Shown piece by piece: positions 1 through 4,574 of a stretch of 8,866 nucleotides of DNA. Each line of letters begins with the position of its first letter. The first letter of the stretch is position 1. Source of the stretch: Flavobacteriales bacterium. Lineage in GTDB: Bacteria > Bacteroidota > Bacteroidia > Flavobacteriales_D > Sanyastnellaceae. The stretch covers positions 1-8,866 of the forward strand of contig CANHIV010000018.1 of the NCBI GenBank assembly GCA_947460525.1, written 5' to 3'. Both the position numbers and the translations under genes were made by a program. The notes under the pieces are model-generated. The model was given only the letters and a program-made list of their open reading frames with translations. It did no database searches and had not been told where the DNA came from.

Positions 1-501
1 AGTTCTTTTGTTCGTTGGAATTGGAACAGCAGGTGGTCGGTGCAACCGCAATATGTGCAGATAGAGAAAACTGTACAGAGTGATTTCCTGAACGGGCGCA
101 ATTACATCATAGATGAGCGACAGTACAAGGTAGAGGTATTGAACCGCAATCCATCACAGCAATGGTGGATTACCCCTTATTATGTTATCAAGCAATGGGA
201 TGCAGAAGCGGCGCCAATGCGGGCATGGCATGTGCCATTGCAAGCGCGATGGAATGAAGCAGGCAAGTATGCCGTAACAGCGGAGTTGGCCTATCATCAA
301 TTGTGGTACACAGGCGATGTGTTGCAAAGTGTAGCCTATGATGTGTTGGAGGGATTGACACCCGGTAAGAACGCCACGTGGTCCTTGCAATATCAAAATC
401 AAGCGCAACGCGTGCAATGGACGGTGCAGTACAACGGACGGCAATCGCCAGGAAGAGCCATTGTACATACCGGCATGGTACAAGTCCGCATGAATTGGTA
501 G
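1..501 (+). CDS. 3' end of an unidentified aromatic-rich protein (partial)
   Basis: The reading frame is open from the first base to a TAG at 499-501, so this is the last 166 residues of a gene that begins outside the window. The GTG at 40 is an internal codon and not a convincing start, because the frame continues upstream without a stop (it reads SSFVRWNWNSRWS there). The segment is rich in Trp, Tyr and Gln. It alternates polar and aromatic residues in short strand-like stretches, for example QQWWITPYYVIKQW, ATWSLQYQNQ and VQWTVQYNG, and ends in VQVRMNW with a terminal aromatic. That pattern resembles the last strands of an outer-membrane beta-barrel or another beta-rich envelope protein. 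This is inference only, and I do not recognise the family. It is followed by 144 noncoding bases and the rplM promoter, so it is probably a separate transcription unit. Confidence 0.7.
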   Translation, partial: SSFVRWNWNSRWSVQPQYVQIEKTVQSDFLNGRNYIIDERQYKVEVLNRNPSQQWWITPYYVIKQWDAEAAPMRAWHVPLQARWNEAGKYAVTAELAYHQLWYTGDVLQSVAYDVLEGLTPGKNATWSLQYQNQAQRVQWTVQYNGRQSPGRAIVHTGMVQVRMNW

Positions 502-537
502 AAGATGGAGCGATAAAAAATCTTTCCCCAACAAAAT

Positions 538-559
538 ATTTACCTGATTTTCAGTAAAT
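538..559. repeat. Short inverted repeat after the upstream gene
   Basis: ATTTA (538-542) pairs with TAAAT (555-559), and inside it CTGA (544-547) pairs with TCAG (551-554) around a TTT loop, with one bulged C. It lies 37 bases past the stop codon of the upstream gene and before the rplM promoter. It could be a weak terminator or a protein-binding dyad. No T-run follows it, so a classical rho-independent terminator is not supported. Confidence 0.35.
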
Positions 560-582
560 TAGAAAAACATTGTTGAAAAGTC

Positions 583-613
583 TTGGTAGAATAAAAAAAA
601 GGTATTACTTTCG
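583..613 (+). promoter_or_regulatory. Bacteroidota-type promoter for the rplM operon
   Basis: TTG at 583-585 (TTGG to 586) acts as the -33 element. TACTTTCG at 606-613 matches the Bacteroidota -7 consensus TAnnTTTG except for one base. The gap between them is 19-20 bases, as expected for this class. The predicted start of transcription, about 7 bases downstream, gives a leader of roughly 25 bases before the rplM ATG. That leader contains a small dyad, CCGT (618-621) with ACGG (627-630). No other candidate of similar quality lies in the 502-645 gap. Confidence 0.7.
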
Positions 614-645
614 CACTCCGTTTTTGACGGATAAACCGTAACGAC

Positions 646-1095
646 ATGGATACTTTAAGTTATAAAACTATTTCTGCCAATAAAGAGACCTCTGATAAGA
701 AGTGGTTGGTAGTAGATGCAACCGGCGTGAATTTGGGCCGTTTGAGTTCAGAAGTTGCTTACCTATTAAGAGGCAAGCACAAGCCATTGTTCACTCCACA
801 TGCTGATTGTGGTGACAATGTAATCGTCGTCAATGCAGAGAAGATCGCATTGACTGGAAAGAAATGGGATGAGAAAGTTTACATCCGTTACACAGGATAT
901 CCCGGTGGACAACGTTTTGCTACACCAAAAGAAATGATGGCGAAGCACCCAACAGCTATGGTAGAAATGGCTGTACGTGGTATGCTTCCAAAGAATCGTT
1001 TGGGTAGCGCGGTATACCGCAACTTGTTTGTTTATGCTGGTTCAGACCACAAACAACAAGCTCAACAACCAACAGAATACAAGATTAAAGGATAA
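646..1095 (+). CDS. rplM: 50S ribosomal protein L13
   Basis: The 149-residue product is L13 of the large ribosomal subunit, an early-assembling 23S rRNA-binding protein. Family blocks are clear: WLVVDATGVNLGRLSSEVA near residues 20-38, GKHKPLFTPHADCGDNVIVV near 43-62, the Y-x-GYPGGQ turn near 83-90, and VRGMLPKNRLG near residue 110. The length is normal for Bacteroidota, which have a slightly longer N-terminus than E. coli (142 residues). The ATG at 646 is the first in frame after the promoter. There is no strong Shine-Dalgarno sequence, as is usual in this phylum. It is the first gene of the operon, and rpsI begins 9 bases after its stop, so the two are probably translated from one mRNA. In E. 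coli L13 represses its own operon through the leader; whether that holds here is unknown. Confidence 0.97.
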   Translation: MDTLSYKTISANKETSDKKWLVVDATGVNLGRLSSEVAYLLRGKHKPLFTPHADCGDNVIVVNAEKIALTGKKWDEKVYIRYTGYPGGQRFATPKEMMAKHPTAMVEMAVRGMLPKNRLGSAVYRNLFVYAGSDHKQQAQQPTEYKIKG

Positions 1096-1104
1096 CAAAT
1101 CGGT

Positions 1105-1500
1105 ATGGCAACTACCCAATACACCAATACTTCAGGTCGTCGTAAATGTGCAGTAGCACGCGTATACCTTTCAGAAGGAACAGGAAATATCATGATCAAC
1201 GGTCGTGATTTGAAAACTTATTTCCCTTCATTGGTATTACAGTACAAAGTGAATCAACCATTTGCTTTGACTGGTACAGAAGGAAAGTATGATTTCAAAG
1301 CCAACATCGATGGTGGTGGAATTACAGGTCAAGCAGAAGCAGTTCGTTTGGCAGTAAGCAAAGCATTGATTGAAATTAATCCTGAGTGGAAGCCCGCATT
1401 GAAAGCGGAGGGATTGACAACACGTGACCCACGTATGGTTGAACGTAAGAAGTTCGGTCAGAAGAAGGCACGTAAGCGCTTCCAGTTCTCTAAGCGTTAA
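1105..1500 (+). CDS. rpsI: 30S ribosomal protein S9
   Basis: This 131-residue protein is S9 of the small subunit, whose C-terminal tail reaches the P-site tRNA. Diagnostic parts are GRRKCAVARVYL near residues 11-22, GGGITGQAEAVRLAVSKAL near 70-88, RDPRMVERKKFGQKKARKR near 106-124, and the invariant terminal SKR whose arginine contacts tRNA. Length is typical. The ATG at 1105 lies 9 bases after the rplM stop, the conserved L13-S9 pairing. A 102-base gap with a strong hairpin separates it from rpsB. Confidence 0.97.
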   Translation: MATTQYTNTSGRRKCAVARVYLSEGTGNIMINGRDLKTYFPSLVLQYKVNQPFALTGTEGKYDFKANIDGGGITGQAEAVRLAVSKALIEINPEWKPALKAEGLTTRDPRMVERKKFGQKKARKRFQFSKR

Positions 1501-1530
1501 TCGCGGGACTGGAACATTGTTTAGCATCCA

Positions 1531-1569
1531 AATTCGCCGGACTCACCCTTGGGTGGCTACCGGCGAATT
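1531..1569 (+). promoter_or_regulatory. Strong hairpin between rpsI and rpsB (candidate S2 leader element)
   Basis: AATTCGCCGG (1531-1540) and CCGGCGAATT (1560-1569) form a perfect 10-bp stem. Above a small internal loop, CACC (1544-1547) pairs with GGTG (1552-1555) under a CTTG tetraloop (1548-1551). Five T residues follow at 1572-1576, after a two-base gap (GA). It sits 31 bases past the rpsI stop and 33 bases before the rpsB start. It could be a partial terminator that tunes readthrough into rpsB-tsf, a processing site, or an S2-binding autoregulatory leader. In other bacteria rpsB-tsf is controlled by S2 through its leader, but sequence relationship to those leaders was not tested. Confidence 0.65.
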
Positions 1570-1602
1570 GATTTTTGAGAAAGTAAACAATTATATAATA
1601 AA

Positions 1603-2385
1603 ATGGCAAGAGTTAGTTTTGACGAGCTTTTGGAGGCTGGAGTACACTTCGGTCACTTAAGCAGAAAGTGGAACCCCAACATGGCTCCCTATATCTTCGG
1701 CGAGAAGAAGGGTATCCACATCATTGATTTGAACAAGACAGCAGTTAAGTTAGACGAAGCTGCAAACGCGATGAAACAAATCGCGAAGTCTGGAAAGAAA
1801 ATCCTTTTCGTAGCAACAAAAAAGCAAGCCAAGGATTTGGTTGCAGAGCGCATTTCCGCTATCGGAATGCCTTTCGTAACTGAGCGTTGGCCTGGTGGTA
1901 TGTTGACCAACTTCGTTACTATCCGTAAGGCGGTACGTAAGATGACCAACATCGAGAAAATGGAAGTAGACGGAACGGCTGCTACATTGTCTAAGCGTGA
2001 GCGTTTGCAATTGACCCGTACGCATGATAAAATGTTCAAAGTATTGGGTTCTATCGCGGACATGAACCGTGTACCTGCTGCTTTGTTCGTTATCGACGTA
2101 ATGAAAGAGCACATCGCAGTAGCGGAAGCCAAGCGTTTGGGTATTCCAGTATTTGCTATGGTGGATACCAACAGCGATCCACGTAAAGTTGATTTCGCTA
2201 TTCCTGCTAACGATGATGCTACAAAATCAATTTCTAAGATTTTGGATGTAGTAATCGAAGCTATCGCAGAAGGTTTGACTGAGCGCAAGTCTGAAAAGGA
2301 CAAGACAGAAGATGCACCAGCAACCGAAGCAAAAGCAGAAGCAAAAGCAGATGCAAAGCCACGCAAGCGTGCGCCAAGAGCTTAA
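1603..2385 (+). CDS. rpsB: 30S ribosomal protein S2
   Basis: This 260-residue protein is S2, which joins the small subunit late, near S1 and S8. The family start is intact ([19 protein letters not shown] at residues 9-27), followed by [25 protein letters not shown], and [20 protein letters not shown] with VDTNSDP. The core ends near residue 225. The last 35 residues are a low-complexity Lys/Glu/Ala tail ending in KPRKRAPRA, a type of extension often seen in Bacteroidota S2. The ATG at 1603 starts the expected [10 protein letters not shown] and has an A-rich leader with no Shine-Dalgarno. It is followed 22 bases later by tsf, the near-universal S2/EF-Ts pair, and preceded by the 1531-1569 hairpin. 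Confidence 0.97.
   Translation: MARVSFDELLEAGVHFGHLSRKWNPNMAPYIFGEKKGIHIIDLNKTAVKLDEAANAMKQIAKSGKKILFVATKKQAKDLVAERISAIGMPFVTERWPGGMLTNFVTIRKAVRKMTNIEKMEVDGTAATLSKRERLQLTRTHDKMFKVLGSIADMNRVPAALFVIDVMKEHIAVAEAKRLGIPVFAMVDTNSDPRKVDFAIPANDDATKSISKILDVVIEAIAEGLTERKSEKDKTEDAPATEAKAEAKADAKPRKRAPRA
2329..2358 (+). repeat. 12-base tandem repeat in the rpsB tail
   Basis: GCAAAAGCAGAA (2329-2340) is followed by GCAAAAGCAGAT (2341-2352) and a partial GCAAAG (2353-2358). The unit is a multiple of three, so it encodes the in-frame peptide [10 protein letters not shown] at the S2 C-terminus. Copy changes would only lengthen or shorten this tail. Confidence 0.8.
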
Positions 2386-2407
2386 TTAATCCTTTAAAAG
2401 AATTGTT

Positions 2408-3235
2408 ATGAATATTACAGCAGCAGACGTAAATAAATTGCGTACCATCACCGGTGCTGGTATGATGGATTGTAAGAAAGCATTGGTGGAAGCCAATGGA
2501 GATTTTGATGCCGCTATTGACTTGCTTCGTAAGAAGGGTCAAAAAGTTGCCGCTAACAGAAGTGACCGTGATGCTACAGAAGGTGTAGTATTGGCTAAAG
2601 CTTCTTCAGACAACACACGTGGTACCATGTTGGTATTGAACTGTGAGACAGATTTCGTTGCTAAGAACGAAGCTTTCGTTGCGGTTGCCAACACCATTTT
2701 GGACATTGCCATTGCGCACAACCCAGCTACATTGGATGAGTTGAAAGCATTGCCATTTGCTGACAGTGGAATGTCTATCAATGACAAGATCACTGAAGAG
2801 ATTGGTAAAATCGGAGAGAAGTTGGATTTGTCTTACTACGGAACAGTTAACGCGGGCATGGTATTTTGTTACAACCACCCAGGAAACAAATTGGCTTCAG
2901 TAGTAGGTTTCAACAAAGAAACTTCAGCTGATGTTGCTAAAGATGTTGCGATGCAAGCTGCGGCTATGGCTCCAGTTGCTTTGGATGAGAATTCAGTTTC
3001 TGAAGAGATCAAACAAAAAGAATTGGAAGTAGGTAAAGAGCAAGCGATCAACGAAGGCAAACCAGCGGAAATGGCAGAGAAGATCGCCATGGGACGTTTG
3101 GGTAAATTCATGAAAGAAAACACATTGTTGAACCAAGAGTTTATCAAGGACAGCAAGATGAATGTTGCGCAATACATGAAGTCTACAGATAAAGATTTAA
3201 CTGCAACCGGATTCATCCGTTTCGCATTGGGATAG
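2408..3235 (+). CDS. tsf: Translation elongation factor Ts
   Basis: EF-Ts is the nucleotide-exchange factor that releases GDP from EF-Tu during elongation in the cytoplasm. The 275-residue product has the N-terminal UBA-like helical module (residues 3-44, with TGAGMMDCKKALVEANGD) and the core motif TDFVAKN at residues 81-87, whose Asp-Phe pair disturbs the EF-Tu magnesium site in the E. coli enzyme. Two dimerisation-type core subdomains follow. Near the end, GKFMKENTLLNQEFIKD is also characteristic. Length is normal (E. coli has 283). The ATG at 2408 lies 22 bases after the rpsB stop. It is the last gene of the operon, with a terminator directly downstream. Confidence 0.97.
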   Translation: MNITAADVNKLRTITGAGMMDCKKALVEANGDFDAAIDLLRKKGQKVAANRSDRDATEGVVLAKASSDNTRGTMLVLNCETDFVAKNEAFVAVANTILDIAIAHNPATLDELKALPFADSGMSINDKITEEIGKIGEKLDLSYYGTVNAGMVFCYNHPGNKLASVVGFNKETSADVAKDVAMQAAAMAPVALDENSVSEEIKQKELEVGKEQAINEGKPAEMAEKIAMGRLGKFMKENTLLNQEFIKDSKMNVAQYMKSTDKDLTATGFIRFALG

Positions 3236-3256
3236 TCGATATCTAAATCAAAATAC

Positions 3257-3291
3257 AAGGGGGAATGACGAGAGTTGTTCCCTTTTTTTTT
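3257..3291 (+). terminator. Rho-independent terminator of the ribosomal protein operon
   Basis: GGGAATGAC (3261-3269) pairs with GTTGTTCCC (3274-3282), with two G-U pairs, around a GAGA tetraloop (3270-3273) of the stable GNRA class. Nine T residues follow at 3283-3291. The A and G residues at 3257-3260 can extend the stem into the T-run. It starts 21 bases after the tsf stop and should end the rplM-tsf transcript. Confidence 0.92.
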
Positions 3292-3340
3292 GGGTAAAGG
3301 GTAAAGGGTAAATGGTATTGGGTGATGGGTAGAGGGTTCT
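3292..3340 (+). repeat. G-rich heptamer array A (7 units)
   Basis: Directly after the terminator T-run there are seven contiguous 7-base units in perfect register: GGGTAAA three times, then TGGTATT, GGGTGAT, GGGTAGA and GGGTTCT. The same unit family recurs after the KilA-N gene and after the surface-protein gene. The GGG triplets lie at 3292, 3299, 3306, 3320, 3327 and 3334. The array is noncoding, and I do not know its role. Confidence 0.85.
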
Positions 3341-3363
3341 GTTTCTCGCTCTGTACAGACCAC

Positions 3364-3406
3364 CCTGTCCCGACGAGCTTCGCTGTCGGGATCGCTTCGC
3401 GACAGG
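3364..3406. repeat. REP-like palindromic element
   Basis: An outer inverted repeat, CCTGTC (3364-3369) with GACAGG (3401-3406), encloses an inner hairpin, CCCGAC (3369-3374) with GTCGGG (3385-3390). The inner stem continues as AGC-TTC-GCT with one bulged G. An alternative pairing is CTGTCG (3383-3388) with CGACAG (3400-3405). Several competing GC-rich stems in 43 bases, in a noncoding gap, are typical of REP or REPIN dispersed palindromes. Only one copy lies in the window, so dispersal is not shown. Confidence 0.55.
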
Positions 3407-3420
3407 AGGGGAGATTTCCG

Positions 3421-3452
3421 ATCCACTGATCCACTGATATACTGATTCACTG
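3421..3452 (+). repeat. Octamer tandem repeat upstream of the KilA-N gene
   Basis: Four contiguous 8-base units: ATCCACTG, ATCCACTG, ATATACTG and ATTCACTG. They are preceded by CCG (3418-3420). The same CCG plus octamer sequence appears with fewer units downstream of the KilA-N gene (4462-4488), so the gene is bracketed by related repeats. Confidence 0.85.
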
Positions 3453-3472
3453 AGCGCAGCTCTGCATAATTT

Positions 3473-3485
3473 ATAGGTTGCCTAT
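3473..3485. promoter_or_regulatory. Small dyad upstream of the KilA-N gene
   Basis: ATAGG (3473-3477) and CCTAT (3481-3485) form a perfect inverted repeat around TTG. It lies 37 bases before the chosen start and is a possible operator or regulator-binding site. A loose promoter match overlaps it: TTG at 3478-3480, 20 bases, then GAGATTTG at 3501-3508. This would leave a leader of only about 8 bases, so the promoter call is weak. Confidence 0.3.
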
Positions 3486-3522
3486 GCATGGCGTTGTTTG
3501 GAGATTTGTGGAAAAAAAGGAA

Positions 3523-4308
3523 ATGGCAAAAATTAATGTTCAAGATCGTGTTATTCATGTCATTCAAATTGGAGGCACTGATTATATTTCATTGACGGAT
3601 ATCGCTTCATCAGCAACAGATGGTAGCGCTGTAATTGCAAAGTGGATTAGTAATAAAAATACTTTAGAGTATTTATCGGTTTGGGAGAGAATACACAATG
3701 AAAAATTCAATTACACCGAATTCGGTGTAATTGAAAAGGAATCGGGAGTGAATAGGTTTTCGATGTCCATAGGACAATGGATAGCAAGAACCCAAGCCAT
3801 TGGATTATTGGCAAAGTCGGGTCGATATGGGGGAAGTTACGCGCATCAGGATATCGCTTTTCATTTTGCTATGTGGCTCAGTCCAGTATTTCAAATTTAT
3901 TTAACCAAAGAGTATCAAAGATTAAAGTTGGAAGAGCACCAAAACCTTCAATGGAATGCAAGAAGAGAATTGGCCAAGGTCAATTACCACATTCATACGG
4001 CGGCGATTCAGGAGCATTTGATTCCGTTGGTCCTGAATAAGCAGCAAATACATGCCACCTATGCCAGTGAAGCCGACTTGCTCAATGTTGCTTTGTTTGG
4101 AAAGACCGCACAGCAATGGCGGGAGCAGAATCCGAATGCTGAAGGAAACATTCGGGATTATGCCACTGTGAATCAATTGATATGTCTTTCGAATCTGGAA
4201 AACATCAATGCTCTTTTGATTCAAGAGGGAAAGGCACAATCGGAAAGGCTTGTTAAACTGAATGAAATGGCCATTTATCAAATGAGGATTTTATTGAGAG
4301 GGAAGTGA
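3523..4308 (+). CDS. KilA-N domain protein
   Basis: The protein has 261 residues from the ATG at 3523. This start is chosen because AAGGA lies just before it and because related proteins begin with a similar short MAKI-like segment before the Y-I-S-L-T-D-I block (residues 21-27). The in-frame TTG at 3478 and ATG at 3484 would add an unconserved head. The N-terminal half carries a KilA-N DNA-binding domain (about residues 7-135), with IAKWISNKNTLEYLSVWE near 38-55 and the signature GGSYAHQDIAFHFAMWLSP at 103-121, then YQRLK. The C-terminal half contains NYHIHTAAIQEHLIP, YASEADLLNVALFG and GNIRDYATVNQL, a conserved extension common in chromosomal Bacteroidota copies. KilA-N was defined in phage and large DNA viruses, but these copies are frequent orphan genes of unknown role. 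No phage genes adjoin it. A perfect 30-bp palindrome encodes residues 62-71. Repeats lie on both sides, and no T-run terminator follows. Confidence 0.9.
   Translation: MAKINVQDRVIHVIQIGGTDYISLTDIASSATDGSAVIAKWISNKNTLEYLSVWERIHNEKFNYTEFGVIEKESGVNRFSMSIGQWIARTQAIGLLAKSGRYGGSYAHQDIAFHFAMWLSPVFQIYLTKEYQRLKLEEHQNLQWNARRELAKVNYHIHTAAIQEHLIPLVLNKQQIHATYASEADLLNVALFGKTAQQWREQNPNAEGNIRDYATVNQLICLSNLENINALLIQEGKAQSERLVKLNEMAIYQMRILLRGK
3706..3735. repeat. Perfect 30-bp palindrome inside the KilA-N gene
   Basis: The 15 bases TTCAATTACACCGAA (3706-3720) are followed with no spacer by their exact reverse complement (3721-3735), centred on an EcoRI-type GAATTC at 3718-3723. It encodes residues F62 to E71 of the KilA-N protein. 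It could be a protein-binding site or form a cruciform or mRNA hairpin. Nothing else in the coding sequence of the window is a perfect palindrome of this length. Confidence 0.9.
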
Positions 4309-4311
4309 GAG

Positions 4312-4396
4312 CGGTTTTGGGTTTTGGGTCCTGGGATTGGGGTTATTGGTAATGGGTTTAGCGTTTTGGGGTGATGGGTAATGGGTTTGGGTTAAA
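4312..4396 (+). repeat. G-rich heptamer array B (about 12 units)
   Basis: It begins 4 bases after the KilA-N stop. Units in 7-base register are CGGTTTT, GGGTTTT, GGGTCCT, GGGATTG, GGGTTAT, TGGTAAT, GGGTTTA, GCGTTTT, then one 8-base unit GGGGTGAT, then GGGTAAT, GGGTTTG and GGTTAAA. Two stretches fit the G-quadruplex pattern of four GGG runs with short loops: 4319-4342 and 4368-4391. No coding potential is apparent. Confidence 0.85.
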
Positions 4397-4415
4397 AGTC
4401 TCGCGTCCCATTACC
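4377..4415. repeat. 9-bp inverted repeat joining G-rich and C-rich arrays
   Basis: GGTAATGGG (4377-4385) in the G-rich array is the exact reverse complement of CCCATTACC (4407-4415) in the C-rich array, with a 21-base spacer. No other terminator is visible after the KilA-N gene, so this stem could serve as its transcript end. That role is inferred. Confidence 0.6.
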
Positions 4416-4523
4416 GACAACCCTTAACCGATATCCCCAACCGACACCCCCAACTGATTTACCGATCCACTGATTCACTGACACACTAATTGCTCAACCG
4501 TTAACCCATGACCCCAAGCCCAT
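4407..4523 (+). repeat. C-rich heptamer array B with embedded octamers
   Basis: C runs recur with a 7-base period at 4407, 4414, 4421, 4428, 4435, about 4441 and 4448, and again at 4498, 4505, 4512 and 4519. Units such as CCCATTA, CCGACAA, CCCTTAA and CCGATAT are complements of the G-rich family (TAATGGG and similar). In the middle, 4462-4488 holds CCG followed by octamers ATCCACTG (4465-4472), ATTCACTG (4473-4480) and ACACACTA (4481-4488), matching those at 3418-3453. The array ends at the promoter of the surface-protein gene. Confidence 0.75.
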
Positions 4524-4573
4524 AACTGTTATATCGTTGAATTGGTTATATTTGACAACCTTAAAAGCCAAAG
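4524..4573 (+). promoter_or_regulatory. Promoter region of the surface-protein gene (repeat copy 1)
   Basis: TATATTTG at 4547-4554 is a perfect match to the Bacteroidota -7 element TAnnTTTG. No clear TTG lies about 20 bases further upstream, so the -33 part is weak or replaced by an activator. Transcription would start near 4561, giving a leader of about 14 bases rich in A. The block 4524-4573 is repeated almost exactly at 8817-8866, with the -7 element fully conserved. Confidence 0.7.
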
Positions 4574-4574
4574 C

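Noticed and set aside
1689..2366. 225-codon open frame on the minus strand opposite rpsB
   Set aside because: It is a shadow of the strongly conserved S2 gene and shows no recognisable protein features.
3292..3340. Telomere-like repeats (GGGTAAA resembles eukaryotic heptamers)
   Set aside because: The repeats are short, degenerate and internal, next to bacterial genes; the resemblance is only in base content.
3478..3522. Upstream TTG (3478) or ATG (3484) as start of the KilA-N gene
   Set aside because: The added residues are unlike the family start, while the ATG at 3523 has AAGGA just upstream and a family-like MAKI beginning.
2869..3567. 232-codon open frame on the minus strand across the end of tsf and the gap after it
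   Set aside because: It runs through a clear terminator and repeat arrays, and its product is low-complexity without family resemblance.
3523..4308. Prophage remnant around the KilA-N gene
   Set aside because: There are no other phage-like genes, integrase or attachment site, and this KilA-N type is common as a lone chromosomal gene in Bacteroidota.
3421..4488. CRISPR array
   Set aside because: Units of 7-8 bases are contiguous, with no 20-40-base repeats separated by unique spacers.
4542..4574. TTG start adding 11 residues to the surface protein
   Set aside because: It overlaps the -7 promoter element and would precede the predicted transcription start; the ATG at 4575 begins a proper signal peptide.
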